Positions 42,313 to 53,820 of a DNA stretch of 64,000 bases are shown here, one piece after another (the stretch's first letter is position 1; each line of letters opens with the position of its first letter). This DNA comes from Endotrypanum monterogeii (taxonomy: Eukaryota > Euglenozoa > Kinetoplastea > Trypanosomatida > Trypanosomatidae). Where the stretch lies: NCBI GenBank assembly GCA_000333855.2, contig CM007315.1:1011636-1075635 (forward strand), given 5' to 3'. The translations under genes were made by a program, and so were the position numbers. The notes beneath the pieces are model-generated. The model did not search any database, had not been told where the DNA came from, and saw nothing but the letters and a program-made list of their open reading frames with translations.

Positions 42313-43753
42313 GGTGAGCATCACTACAGATGTCTTCCTCGACACTCTTGTCAGACTACAGTGAACCACACGATGCGGTTTACACGAAACCAATGCACGA
42401 CTCAGAAGAAAGACATTGCTGACCCTCCACCGCCCACCACCGCCCCACCTCCCCACCGCCCCCACTTAATCCATAGATGTGAAGTGCTGAGCCGTGATGG
42501 CGCCCAAACCCCCTACGAATCAATCGTGACTCGAGAGAGAACGCCGTCAGCCATGCCACGCATGGATTACGCGAAGAGCAGACCTCCGATACGGCGCTTT
42601 GTTGTTGTGTGTGTGTGTGGGGGGGGGGAGGGCGGAGCGATCCTAACCTGGCGGCCTTTGCAAGGGGCGTAAGCTAGCGTGTCGGAAAGACGTCGCAGTC
42701 ATGCTCATGTGGCGCCTCTTTCTCACAAACCACAGAGATATTTCTTAAGGGATATTGAAGATGTATATATATTCTCCTCTTGCTGTTCAGCGTTCCGCCC
42801 ACGACAAGAAACGCTTTGCGTCCTTGAGAGTCCCCCTCCTCTCTCCATTCCTTCTCCGCTCTCATACATAATGGCTAGGAGAGATCAGCACAAGTGGATG
42901 TGCTTCAGAATAAACAGTGCAGCATACGACACACGTTGAGTGTGTGTGCGTGTGTGTGTGTGTGTGTCTAGGGAGGGAGGGGGAAGCTCATCGCTTCGTG
43001 TGACCAGGCATTTGGTAGTTTCGTGCTCGACAAAAAATAGCCGCCAAAATCGAAGTTAAGTCTAGAAATTTGAGGTAAAACATAAATACACATATGTATA
43101 GAATTTATATTGGTTGTTGGCGACAAGTAGAGGAGGGAGAAAATTACCCAGTAGAACGATGTGAGAGTTCTGGAGTGACGTATTCCAAGTCGACAATAAA
43201 GTCGAGATGAAATTTGGGTGTTTTTTTTTGTTTTTCGCTGTCCCTGCTAGGCGCATATCGCACACTAGGCACCGTTTTCGCGCTGGCGAAGCTGATCTTC
43301 ATAACGGAAGGATAAAACCCATGCCGCAGAAGACTCCCAGCGCCTATGGTGGGGTTTCTTGATGAATGGCATGTCACAACGAGGCCCCTATCTCGGAGGA
43401 AGTGTGTGTGTCATTCTCTTCCGGGAGGGGGGGGGGGGCTCAACACTTCTCTTTCCGAAGAGAAAAAAAACTAAATAATAAAGTTGATCGACACGCTCTG
43501 ACTACCATCACTGCACCACACATACGCAACAGAAGACCACACAGACTTCATTAAGTTAAAAAATCATCTAGCGCCTCTGATGTGTGTATTTTGCTTCCTC
43601 GACTCATCAGTCATACGCACCACTCACCAACAGACCTACAGAATAACCCATAGGATTACATAAAGAAAAAAAAGAAAAGGTGTGTGTGTGTGGGGGGGGG
43701 GGTGATATTTCACTACCACCACCCACTTTTGCCTTGCACCACGCGGTAGATCA

Positions 43754-46700
43754 TCATAAATTACCGAGAATGTGCATAAAGGCGGCGTTGTTACCGTGCT
43801 CCTCCTTGAAGTACTCGCACAGTTGCGGGTGCTCTCGCAGCGCCTGCGTCAAAACCTGATCTGGTAAGTTCACAAAGAAATTGCTGCACTCGCGGTAGTA
43901 GCGCTCAGTGAAGAGGATAACGCCTTTCCACAGCTGCGGGTCGGTGTCCCAAACAGAAGCACGCTCTAGAGGCGCTAAGATAGACTGCACGACAAAGCCG
44001 ATGAACTCCACATAGCGGCTTCGCATGAACAGTGTGGCTGCCTGGAGCACCGTGGCCATGAGCTGGGAGGGTACAGGCGGTGGGTGCACGAGCTCCAGCA
44101 ATGCCCTCTGGACCTCTGGTGGGCCATACAACTTTTCCACCGTCTTGTTATCGAAGCTGCGTGTCAGCTCAAAGCACAGATTTACCACCTCCTTCGTTGT
44201 GCCCACACTAATGGGCGGCAGCTCCTCCGCTTTTTTCTTGTCGGCTGCGTTAGCGGCAGATGCCTCCAGGTCATTGTATGCACCGTCGAGAATACCGCCG
44301 GTTGTAGCGCTGAGTGCTCCTTCGTGCAACGGATTCGGAAGCGTTGATGAGGTCAGCCTTGACTGACTTTCCTGTGGAGCCCTATGTAGATATACGAGAA
44401 AGTCTACACGTGTCAGGCCGCGTGACACACCGTCCTGAAAGGAAATGGGGCATTTGACAAAAACCTCTCGCATCACCTGGACCTCAAACGTATGCAGCTC
44501 CGTCGCCTCCAAGACATAAATTCGCTCCTTCGCTGAGAGTCGGTGCAGGGCTGTGTGGTAATGACGCTGGAAATGCATTTGAACCTGGACGAACAGCAAA
44601 AACGAATTGAGATAAAACTCTTTTAGCTCCGCCGAAGGAAGAAAACTCAGAAATGGTGCGAGGTATCGAATGTCAGGCAAAGAGACAGATTGAGTGGAGG
44701 AACCTACAGGAATTCCGCTTAGCTCGTACATCGCCTTCGCATGGCCCACAATGGCGTTGCTGACGCTACGCAGTGCCTCGACCGAAGTTGTCGACAATAC
44801 CTGCTTCGAGCCATCCATGGCGTTGGCGGCCGAGGCAGCTTCCAGCGCCATGGCACCGATTTGTTCCCGCACCGCCCACAACATCGACTGCACCAGAGAC
44901 CGCGCCTCGCGACACCGTTTTCGGAGCAGCGGCATCACGTCGGTGACAAAGCGGAAAGTATCTGTCTTCAGAAGGTGCTGCATCATGCGGCGTAAGTCGG
45001 CATTTTCCGGCAATAGCTGCATCATGAGAAGGTTGTCACGCTCGACACACTCCTGGTACACCTCCAGTAATGCGGGCAACAGCTCGCGAGGCTGGCGTGC
45101 GCAGAGCATGAGAAATAGACCGAGGCGCCGGTTCAGCAAAGCTGAGAGCCGCAGACGGTTTTTGGCTGACACTTCGTCGGTATCACCGGAGAGTGCCGCT
45201 GCCTCCTCTGTGTTCCCAGCCTCGCCGCCGTCATGCGCGCGCTTCTGCTTCGAGGAGGAAGAGCGGTGATACGCCGGAATGGCGAAGATCTGCTTCTTTG
45301 CATACCGAAGAAGGTGTCCCTCCGCCGTTCGGTCCAGGACCGGTGTCCCTTGAGTAGTGGTGGTTGAGAGTAGTTGATCAATCTCCTTGATAGCGAAGCG
45401 GCGCGCGTAGTCGTGCGTGCTGAGGCACAGCTGCAGAAGAATGTTGACAGCGCAGGTGCGGTATACGGGTCGGCGCACCGCCAGATTTCTCAAGAGCCAC
45501 ATCCCGATCACGCAACTCGCCTTGTCAGCCGAGAGGCAGAAATGCTTGTAGAGGTGATGCCAGACATACCGTGTAAGCACTGGGGCCTGTAGTAGGACAT
45601 CGAGAAGAACTACATTTAGCCGTGAGGCCCGTATCAGCTCCAGCACGCGGCACAGCATATGACTGTAAGTCGACGGGGCAGTCACAGTGTCGTTTAAAAA
45701 GCCGAACTCCTGCCTGTCGGTGCTGGCACGAGCAGCCGCCGCCGCATCTTCGTCCCCGGCACCCCCTCCGGCCTCCGGTTCCTCGCGAGATCGCTTATGG
45801 CCGACGTCCTGGCTGGCGCGGTACACATCATCGTCATAGAGAAACGCAATAGGGCTATCCACTTCAATAGAAAACCTTGCCTCGGTGTGCATCACCTCAA
45901 TACCGGCGCCATTGCTGACGTCGTCCTGGCCTGCAACATCGTCCTCTCCATGCATGGTTGCCCCGCCGCCGCCAATGAGAAGAGCCCCACTCCAGGTGGC
46001 GCTGCGCTCGTGCATCGGGGCCTGCGTGGCGTAGTACATGAACAGAACCTGAAGCGTCAGTTGGTAATAGGAGCTTGCTAGAAATAGAGGCGCGAGGTCG
46101 GTGTTGAGGTTTGCAGCGGTGGCGCTGGCTGTGCCGCTCGCAGCCGCTTCCCTCTGCGCCTGGGCCCGAGTTAACTCTTTTTGAAGGAGGAGGAGAAGCT
46201 CATCCATGGCGCTGTCAGCGAGTGACGGAGACATTTGGACAAGGCAGCGGGAGACGAGCGCCTGTGTCACTCGGACCCGTGCTTCGGCCTCACCGCGCAT
46301 GTGCTGATACGCGCCAAGCACAGAGGTGAAGGCTGCACGCTCCAGTCGCGAGCGGGCGGATACCTTGCGTAAGATCTGCATACCGCGTGCGTGCAAAGCA
46401 GCGCTGTCCTTCACGTGCTCTATCAGTTTCCCGGCAGGGATGGCCTCCACTCCTTGTCGCTCCATCTGGCGTAGCTTTTCTACCTCTTCCCTTTGAGCTT
46501 GGTAGGCAGCAGCCAGCTGCATCTGCTCCAGACCTCGACGATGCAAATCCTGAATAGCATCTTCGCTCAGAAAATCCATGTGTGATACTGTGAGCATGAT
46601 CATGTCGACCAGCGCGGATGGCGTCACAGGTCCCAGCGAAGTCTTCAAGTATGCCTCGCGGCGGCCGAGAAGGGCTCCACCTTCTTCATCTGTGAAGAGA

Positions 46701-48235
46701 TCGTACCCGCCCTCGCCACCTGCAGCCATCCCCCCACTGGTGGTGAGGTGATGCGGAGGCGCGAGAACACGTCGACATGCTCGAAGACGGCCCGCATCAC
46801 CGTTGTCAGAAGCCCAAGCAGACACACCAGCCTCATCTTCGCCGGAGACGGCGCTTGCCCCGTTCCCGTTGTTGAGCTCCCCAAGCATGGCTTGACTTAT
46901 TGGATCAACGACATAAACAGCACCGCCGAAGGCAGACACAGCGGCCTGCAGAGCACTGAAAGCAGCCTCGCTCAGCAGGCATACACCCGCGCCCCTGCCA
47001 GTGACTGGCACGACGTTGCGGAGGTGCAGCCCCACACTGAGCACCCGCTGCACACTGCGCTGGACGTGGTAGACGCGAAACACATCCTTTTTCGCCCCCT
47101 TTGAAGACCAGTGACTGTTTTCATGACCACCACCACCACCACCATCCTTTTCCAGCGACTCCATCTGGCGTTGCTGTTGCAGCACGATATATTGCTGGGC
47201 AAACTTCAGCAGGAGCTCCGCAACGAAAGCCGCCGCCCGTGAACACAACTGCTCAAGAAACCCAGACTCCTGTGGTCCTGGGGAGGAGACTGTCGACACG
47301 GCAATACGCGAGATCGACCACAGCACATCCTCCACCTCCTGCAAGAGAGCCGTGAGGAGGATCGGTGATGTTCGTTTCCCCGAGCGGCCAGCACCACCAG
47401 AGCCCATCACGCCACCATTGGCATCTGTTGTTCTGCCATACGAGCCAGGGATAGGCTCCTGCAATGCAATATATAAAGGCTGTACCAGTCCCTCCACAGC
47501 GGCCTCCAATTCTTGCACTACGCGCTCTCCGAGGGAAGGTACGCCACAACCCGCCAAGGACCCGAGAAGTGCCCAAATGCCGCTCTGCAGACTTCTCCGA
47601 GCGCACTCGTACGATGTGACGCGTCGAAGACCGTCAACAGACGTTGTTAAGCGTTTCGCCACGATCTCACGCATTGAGTGAAGCTCCGACGCCAATGAGG
47701 CCCGCGTTGTCTCTGCCTCTTCATCCTCGCCAGCGCCAGCATTTCCAGACAAGACACGATTTCTGCCACAGGAGGGAAACACTATTTCTGTCGCCGGTGG
47801 AAACACCACAACGGTGGCTCGACTCCAGAAAGCAAAGATAGTCGCGTCCGTCGTTGTCGCTGTCTCGTTCAGAAACATGGAAAGAAGTAGGTAGTCATCT
47901 GGAGTGAAGGCCCACTCGTCATTGGTGGGGCCACACGTGGCCTCTTCCCCACCAGCTTGGCTTCTCCAAAACAAGCAACTAACAGGGGCTCCAGGTACAT
48001 CGGCTGTGCATGTGTGACGGCGGTGTACGTACTCGAGGACCTCTGCTAGGCTGCGCATAACACACTGCTTTTGCAGCACCTCACGGCTAGTACCGCTGTG
48101 ATTGTTGTAAGCATCCAGCAGCAGCTCAGTGGTGTGTCGCACCTCATCCAAATTCTTCAGTCCATGGTAGAACGACGTAATGTCCAGCGCGTCTACCGTC
48201 TCTACTGACTCAATAAGAGACACAAGCGCTTCCAT
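43754..48235 (-). CDS. Symplekin-like mRNA 3'-processing scaffold
   Basis: A 1493-aa helical-repeat protein. The C-terminal region (about 1380-1480), with hydrophobic helices in the pattern ATVLQAATLF, GFVVQSIL, a W-x-x-x-P-Q-L-W-K-G-V element, then F-x-x-L-P-x-x-x-L and a P-x-L block, resembles the symplekin C-terminal domain. Middle parts (about 640-720 and 860-1010) are predicted alpha-solenoid. N-terminal and linker regions carry Gly/Ser/acidic insertions, some of them His- or Gln-rich. Symplekin is the scaffold between CPSF and CstF. In trypanosomatids, polyadenylation is coupled to trans-splicing of the downstream gene, so this factor would act on every mRNA of the cluster. It is nuclear by role; Lys/Arg clusters exist but no clear signal was fixed. 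The start is the first ATG. An acceptor candidate lies at 48263-48264. Identification rests on pattern recall, so another HEAT-repeat protein is the alternative. Confidence 0.7.
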   Translation of the reverse strand: MEALVSLIESVETVDALDITSFYHGLKNLDEVRHTTELLLDAYNNHSGTSREVLQKQCVMRSLAEVLEYVHRRHTCTADVPGAPVSCLFWRSQAGGEEATCGPTNDEWAFTPDDYLLLSMFLNETATTTDATIFAFWSRATVVVFPPATEIVFPSCGRNRVLSGNAGAGEDEEAETTRASLASELHSMREIVAKRLTTSVDGLRRVTSYECARRSLQSGIWALLGSLAGCGVPSLGERVVQELEAAVEGLVQPLYIALQEPIPGSYGRTTDANGGVMGSGGAGRSGKRTSPILLTALLQEVEDVLWSISRIAVSTVSSPGPQESGFLEQLCSRAAAFVAELLLKFAQQYIVLQQQRQMESLEKDGGGGGGHENSHWSSKGAKKDVFRVYHVQRSVQRVLSVGLHLRNVVPVTGRGAGVCLLSEAAFSALQAAVSAFGGAVYVVDPISQAMLGELNNGNGASAVSGEDEAGVSAWASDNGDAGRLRACRRVLAPPHHLTTSGGMAAGGEGGYDLFTDEEGGALLGRREAYLKTSLGPVTPSALVDMIMLTVSHMDFLSEDAIQDLHRRGLEQMQLAAAYQAQREEVEKLRQMERQGVEAIPAGKLIEHVKDSAALHARGMQILRKVSARSRLERAAFTSVLGAYQHMRGEAEARVRVTQALVSRCLVQMSPSLADSAMDELLLLLQKELTRAQAQREAAASGTASATAANLNTDLAPLFLASSYYQLTLQVLFMYYATQAPMHERSATWSGALLIGGGGATMHGEDDVAGQDDVSNGAGIEVMHTEARFSIEVDSPIAFLYDDDVYRASQDVGHKRSREEPEAGGGAGDEDAAAAARASTDRQEFGFLNDTVTAPSTYSHMLCRVLELIRASRLNVVLLDVLLQAPVLTRYVWHHLYKHFCLSADKASCVIGMWLLRNLAVRRPVYRTCAVNILLQLCLSTHDYARRFAIKEIDQLLSTTTTQGTPVLDRTAEGHLLRYAKKQIFAIPAYHRSSSSKQKRAHDGGEAGNTEEAAALSGDTDEVSAKNRLRLSALLNRRLGLFLMLCARQPRELLPALLEVYQECVERDNLLMMQLLPENADLRRMMQHLLKTDTFRFVTDVMPLLRKRCREARSLVQSMLWAVREQIGAMALEAASAANAMDGSKQVLSTTSVEALRSVSNAIVGHAKAMYELSGIPVGSSTQSVSLPDIRYLAPFLSFLPSAELKEFYLNSFLLFVQVQMHFQRHYHTALHRLSAKERIYVLEATELHTFEVQVMREVFVKCPISFQDGVSRGLTRVDFLVYLHRAPQESQSRLTSSTLPNPLHEGALSATTGGILDGAYNDLEASAANAADKKKAEELPPISVGTTKEVVNLCFELTRSFDNKTVEKLYGPPEVQRALLELVHPPPVPSQLMATVLQAATLFMRSRYVEFIGFVVQSILAPLERASVWDTDPQLWKGVILFTERYYRECSNFFVNLPDQVLTQALREHPQLCEYFKEEHGNNAAFMHILGNL

Positions 48236-51200
48236 TTCTCTTCGTGTTAGTATTCTTAATACCTAGATACATGTGTTAGTATTATTGTTATGGATACAAG
48301 ACCAGAGAAGGGAAAAGACAAGTCAAAGTGAACGAATACAAAACAAAGTGTGTGTTTGTGTACATGTGTATAAGTGTGTCGAGTCGGTGGGATGGGGGTA
48401 AGGCAAGGTAATGATGGAAGAGAAAAAGGGGGAGATGGGGGATATGAATGTGAAGCCATAAAGTCGCCTACGTTCCAAAAAAAAAAAAACGCCATTCAGA
48501 AAGCATTTCTCAGCGCTTCATATAATTTACGTCCCTGAAATGGGGAAAAAAGAGGGATAACCTCTCCTTTTGGGTCATCGCTCGTGCGTTCTGTACAACG
48601 GCAGCATTGCGCAACTTCACCCCCCCCGCAGAAAAATGTGTGTATGTATGGGGGGGAGGGAGGTCAAAGCAGAATACGCCACTCCGTAAAGAGGTGACAT
48701 ATGGCTCCAACGAACAGGCATACAATCCATGCTAACTTCAAAAAAAAAAAGAAAATGGGGTCTGCAGCGAGGTCTCATGCCTCGAACTCGCCAGTCTTCT
48801 CAGACCCTGCATCTCCTCGAGGGCTCCGAGTGCCCTCACGATACCCAAGCGTGTGTGCTAAGTAGAATATGCGGCTAAAGCGCATCAAGTCCACGTCATC
48901 CAATACATATGAGCACACAAATACACAGGGAACTGAAAAAAAAAAAGAAACGAACGCAAAGGCAACGGCAAGATGGAAAAAGCAACGCAAACGAGGAGGG
49001 TGGATGATAAAATTTATACTAATAAAAGACAGAGCAAAGGGAAGGAATGAAAAGGGCTGAAATTGAGTGGACACACCGTCGATTCCCTTTTTTTGTTGTT
49101 TGTTTTTAATTAGGGGGAACAAAAGTAATCCGCAAAAAAAAAAAACGAGAACACCAACAAAAAACAAATAAGGAACAGCAAAACGCCAGAAAAGAAATAA
49201 ATGATGCTAGAAAGAAAGCGGCCAAAAATAAAAAAAAAAAGGGGGAGGGAATAAGAGGGAAAAAGCGAGACAGGGAAGCAGAAGGTGGGCAAAAAGTCTC
49301 TAGCCTTCTCCCCCCTCCTTATGTCTGCACCTCCGCTTTTGGTTTCTCCCTCAGTTCATCCCCACACGTCAGCGACACACACGCACATACAGAAAAAAAA
49401 CGATTTTGAAGACAACACCAAACCGCGACGACATCTGTTTTTCCCTTTTATATTACATATGAATATAATGTTTCATATAATTTCATAACCCCCCCCCCAA
49501 AAAAAAAAACACACACTTCAATATATACGCTTTGACAAACAAAGAGAAAGGCAAACATTTCTCCCTCAGCCCTCATCGAGGCAAGTCAAGTAGCCCTACA
49601 AATGCGTGAATGGCCACGGAGACAGAGTGACCTCAGTGTAAAATCTTTTTCAAACGCTTTTCTTCCCGAATCCTCAAGGGTCTCCGTCCAAATAAAAGCC
49701 TCCATATGCTGGTCACCAAGCGGTGCAATGCTCAAAGTCGCTCACATCGCCCTCATCATTCCCCTCTCAGCAGGAAGTCAGGAGCAGCTGTGAGGCATTC
49801 ACAACAAGTGGGTACTGTGTCTATCCTGCCAAATATGCTCGAATGTTCCCTCCTGCTGGACATCTTCATAAAAAAATTATATAAAAAACCATCGTCTCTT
49901 TCAGAAACAAAAAATCCCTTGGACACAGCACCGTCTTTGCATCTGATAATAATTCTTTGTTTTTCGCCCGCATCGACTCGGGCGTTGTCGGAGGTTGAGA
50001 GGTCGGGTGGAGTGACGGTGTGCGTATCGAGGGAGGAAGTGCGTGGTGTACGACTCATTCGGGACGCTATGACTCTCTTTGCCGATCAGAGAACATGTTG
50101 GAAGTCAGACAGGGGAGGGGGGATATAACTGAGTGACGACATGATGGTCGTAAACAAATGGACAGAAAAAAAAAAAGACGCAAACAGACCCACAGGGGCC
50201 CACACACTTCAGGATCACAATGTTTACCTTCTCTTTGGCAGAGAAATAGAGGAGAGAAAGTCAATACGCTAAAATAAATTTTTAAAGCGACTAAAACAAT
50301 AATGCACACACACACTCACACATATGCATATATATGTATGTGTATATATACATTGGGAAGATGTCACCACAGGTTTGTCGGCCCGCTAATTCAATGCGTG
50401 TGTGTAAAACAAGGACATGTAAGGAGGGTAGTCAAAACAACACAATCGCCGCAATGTACGGAGTTTTTTCTTCTCTTTTTCGCAGCGACACCTATATATT
50501 TTTCCTCTCTTTTCTTCTCTCCGAGGCATGTCATCATGTCGTATTTCCGCTCGGCTGGGAAGGAGGGGGAGTGTGGTGCAGCGTTAGAGACAGCGAGCTC
50601 GCTGCAAAAGAAAAAAAATAATCTTCATTGGACGATACACAATTTTTTTTTTCTGGATTTGAACTACGCTCGTCGATAAAATTTTATTCTTGCGCTCTCG
50701 AAGGTAAAAAAGAAAAAGGTGATGGCTACACCTCCGCGTCCCGGGAGTTCACATTGCCACAGAGTTGTGTAGCCGCCATCCACGCGTACTTGGGTGCACA
50801 AAAAAAAAAACGCTGGTGTATCCAAAGAACGTCGCCCCCGCCCAGCCATCAAACATCGACCGTTTGGGAGAATCACACACAAGGAGAGAAAAAGACAGGC
50901 GTTAGAAAAACAACTAAATAGCCAGCAACAACAAAAAATAAGTAAATAATTCCCATGACCGTATCAGGTCCTTAACAACAAACGAGCAGGAGGGAATCAA
51001 GCAAAAAAAAAAAAGCAAAGGTGCAGGAGTGGAATATATATTTTTTGTGCTTATGTGTGTTTTCACCGCCCCGTGCGCACGCGTCGTTTCCCTATCCATC
51101 TCGACACAAATCCTTTATCGCTTGTGAGAGAAAAAAAAAATGATACACACCAACAACAACCTATCCATTAGCACCAGAGGAGGAGATTGGACGTGCAGAC

Positions 51201-51255
51201 CTGCTTTCTCTTCGCAAACACACATACATAATAAAAACACCAATGGACTCCCTGA
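48236..51255. other. Intergenic spacer (3.0 kb)
   Basis: No gene seen. The proximal part is the 5' UTR of the symplekin-like gene; the rest should include the 3' UTR of the 532-aa gene. Contents: A runs at 48478-48489, 48740-48749, 49132-49144 and 50166-50177, C/A runs at 49490-49510, TG/CA tracts at 48349-48358 and 50304-50318, and TA at 50325-50350. The stretch 49590-50120 is higher complexity without a credible frame. Confidence 0.6.
48263..48264 (-). promoter_or_regulatory. Putative spliced-leader acceptor for the symplekin-like gene
   Basis: On the minus strand a C/T tract (complement of about 48290-48320) is followed by TACTAAC and then CTAG, the first AG after the tract, 27 nt before the ATG. 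TACTAAC is the yeast branch-point sequence; it occurs again between this AG and the start codon. Inferred. Confidence 0.4.
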
Positions 51256-52854
51256 TTAGCTCAGTACGGCATGTTGGTAGATGACGCTGAGGCTCACCTC
51301 ATTACCGACATTTTCATTAGGGAAGTCGAACAGCTCCTGTGTGATGTCAAACCAGCGTTCGCTCATCTGCAACCACCCATCCCCGTGGTATGGCACGCGT
51401 GTCATCTGCTGCAGACGCATGCGATACTCGAGTTCCATCTCGGGCAGTGGCGTCCGCGGAGGAGGGGGCAGCCGATGTGTTATGTCCCATTTGCTCGCGT
51501 AGTGGTACCAGAGCTCTGCGCGGTTGCGTCGTTCTTCCTTGGGCACACGCGGTGGCGGTGGCGGCGGAAAAAAGTTTGCATGAAAGTGGAGCAGGTCGCT
51601 CAGGTATTTGCTTTCGCTCTTGTGGCTCCCCGCAACCCCGTTACCCTGGACGCCGTAGGTGACCGGCGTGGGTGCCTTGGAGGGATCAATGTGGCCATTG
51701 CCGCCAGACACGGTAAAATTGCCACCATACTTCGACCCGGCCGCCATCGCCTGACCTTGCAAGACACCGGCAACGGCATCCTGGCCACGTACAGAGAACC
51801 CGTTGTCCTGCACCGATGACGATATGGTCCTCCCCCAGGGACTCGGTGACATCTTTCCGTATCCGCCACGCTGGGTTTGACCGACCCTATTGCCCATCCC
51901 ACCGCCACGACCGCCAACAGGCTCTTCCTCGGCGGGCGACTCACTCAAATTTGGGTAGTTGCGTAGTGTATTGTGAGTCGTCCCCAGCTCAGTCGTGTGG
52001 GAGGATACGGGTGGCTGCCCATTGTGGATGTACTCGAGAAGCGAGTGCATCGACAACGGTAGCCCGGCGGAGGCGATAATACTGTGAGCCACGGCCTCGT
52101 CGTCGAAACGCGGCATGTGGGATGACCCTCCTATGCTGAGGGGCGGGCCGTGAATGCCGGGGACACTCGTCCGTGCCACAATGTGAGATTTTGTACTGGG
52201 CGCTGTGCGCGCTATGATGGATGCCGGTGAACTCTCCTGCACAGTAAAATACGCGTGCTGCTGAGGCGGCGGCAGAGATGGTTGGGGCTGCTCAAGTCGT
52301 GGCGAGAAGTGAGTGGATTCCGTTTTCGGCGGTGCTTTGTGAGCGCTGCCAAATCGACTTTCGTAGCCGTGGTTCATACCAGCAGTGTACCGCGGCTGCA
52401 TCGGAGGTTGCCGCGGCAGAGGGGCGAGGACTTCACATCGCTCGGACTGCAGAAACTCTTCCGGGGATAGCGCCTGAAGAGTGGCGGCGGCTAGGTCAGC
52501 AGTTTCTGGTAGAGCAGTGTCACCTTCCGCCTCGGGTTGTGTGAAGCTTACCTGATGACGAAGGCTGTTACCCAGTAGCGGAGACCCTGTAGCGGAAGCC
52601 CACACATCGCTGTGGCCGTAGTCTCTCAGTGGGGTCTGTGCTGAGTGATGACTCGGCGCTTCATCCTCCCACACAGAGCTGCTTCCCGGTGCGGCCCAGT
52701 CTACGCTGCTGTCCCCCCAGGCCTCAGAGAGGGTCACTATCATCGTCGGTGTGCGCACCTCACCGGGCAGAAGACTGCTTTGGCGCTTCAAGTTGATGTC
52801 GTCACCGCGGTCCACTGCCGCGATGTTTGGGTAAAACTCTCCACTCCTATTCAT
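51256..52854 (-). CDS. Hypothetical protein, 532 aa, Pro/Gly-rich with conserved-looking C-terminus
   Basis: A complete ATG-to-TAA frame. The first 390 residues are low-complexity (Ser, Pro, Gly, Gln, His), with a Gly/Arg patch (G-G-R-G-G-G) near 320-330 that resembles RNA-binding or methylated RGG-like sequence, although true RGG repeats are few. The last 130 residues look ordered: a helix ending L-L-H-F-H, a polyproline run (six Pro), an aromatic-rich W-Y-H-Y segment, a second short polyproline, and a Trp-containing helical tail. No family is recognised. A role in mRNA metabolism is a guess from composition. Acceptor candidate: CAG at 52953-52954, about 98 nt upstream. The start is the only early Met. 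Confidence 0.8.
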   Translation of the reverse strand: MNRSGEFYPNIAAVDRGDDINLKRQSSLLPGEVRTPTMIVTLSEAWGDSSVDWAAPGSSSVWEDEAPSHHSAQTPLRDYGHSDVWASATGSPLLGNSLRHQVSFTQPEAEGDTALPETADLAAATLQALSPEEFLQSERCEVLAPLPRQPPMQPRYTAGMNHGYESRFGSAHKAPPKTESTHFSPRLEQPQPSLPPPQQHAYFTVQESSPASIIARTAPSTKSHIVARTSVPGIHGPPLSIGGSSHMPRFDDEAVAHSIIASAGLPLSMHSLLEYIHNGQPPVSSHTTELGTTHNTLRNYPNLSESPAEEEPVGGRGGGMGNRVGQTQRGGYGKMSPSPWGRTISSSVQDNGFSVRGQDAVAGVLQGQAMAAGSKYGGNFTVSGGNGHIDPSKAPTPVTYGVQGNGVAGSHKSESKYLSDLLHFHANFFPPPPPPRVPKEERRNRAELWYHYASKWDITHRLPPPPRTPLPEMELEYRMRLQQMTRVPYHGDGWLQMSERWFDITQELFDFPNENVGNEVSLSVIYQHAVLS

Positions 52855-53679
52855 TGGTCACGTCGATCTTCGGTTTTTTTTTTTCTTCTCTCTCTCTGCA
52901 AGTGCGTGCGTCTGTGTACACGCGCGACAAAAAAAGTGTGTGTGTGTGGAACCTGTATGAAGGTTAGATCACGCAAATAAAAGGGAGAGCGCCACAGTGG
53001 GAGTAGGGGAGGCAACGAGCTTTTTTTTTTCTTGTGTGTGTGGCAATCAAAACAGAGCAAAAAATCTTTTTTTTTTGGGGGGGGGGTGGGGAGGTGGAAG
53101 GGGGGGGGCAAACCAGACTGCTTTACTTATCGAGTAGTGTTTAAAAAATGAATGAGTGAAAGTGGTGGGTGGAGGAGGGGGTGGGGAAAAAAAAAAAAAA
53201 TAAGGTCTCTCTCTCTGAATATGTAAATATATATATATATATAGTGTGTATGTATTTATGTATTCAGCTCTGAAAGAGCGACACGAGAGAACACGAAAAG
53301 ACAGATACGCTGCCCTTTTTTTTTTTCTGCTTCTGTTGTAGACAGTGGGCAGGTGGAAGAAGAAGAATGCGTGAGCGAGGGAATGGGAGAAGAAGTAGAG
53401 CGAAAGAGGGCTTTCCAGATCGATTCGTTTTCTTTGCGGAGTCAGCACATGTCATCCACAATGGAGTGAACTCCAGCACAGTCATTCGCTTTTTTTTTTT
53501 TTTGAGACCCCTCATTTTATCCCCGTCTGAGCGCCCACACCAGTGTACCCCCTGCCTGTGGCCTCAACTGAAATCACACAGACACACTCAAAACGAAACA
53601 GTTTTGTATTCATGAGAAAAAAAAAACAAAAGATGTCCGAGAAACAAAGAAACAAATATATATTATATGATGGATTACG

Positions 53680-53724
<45 letters not shown>

Positions 53725-53820
53725 CTGACCTAGGCGCTTCTTTTTTATTTTTCTAGCACGCCGGTTCGTGTCAATAGGAGCAGCGAGCGCTTTTCGTTAC
53801 TCGATTATTTCACCCTGCCA
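52855..53820. other. Intergenic spacer with TA array
   Basis: No gene. It contains T and A homopolymers (52874-52883, 53022-53031, 53188-53200, 53317-53326, 53491-53503), G runs at 53078-53087 and 53101-53108, a TA tract at 53226-53242 and the long TA array at 53681-53722 just 3' of the WD40 gene. Confidence 0.65.
53681..53722. repeat. TA dinucleotide array (about 42 bp)
   Basis: A pure TA tract, about 100 bp beyond the stop codon of the WD40 gene, probably in its 3' UTR. Confidence 0.9.

Larger units (their letters stand above)
41606..43753. other. Intergenic spacer with trinucleotide inverted repeat
   Basis: No gene is called. A 93-codon minus-strand frame ending 2 nt before the phosphatase ATG (41608-41889) is interrupted by the inferred splice acceptor. 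Contents: a TA array at 41920-41961, TTA/TAA arrays at 42205-42312 (separate entry), TG at 42609-42620, 42940-42967 and 43681-43692, and G runs at 42620-42629, 43426-43438 and 43692-43702. Confidence 0.6.

Noticed and set aside
51550..51620. Y-L-S-D-L-L segment in the 532-aa protein as an eIF4E-binding motif
   Set aside because: The position after the Leu is His rather than hydrophobic, so the YxxxxL-phi pattern is incomplete.
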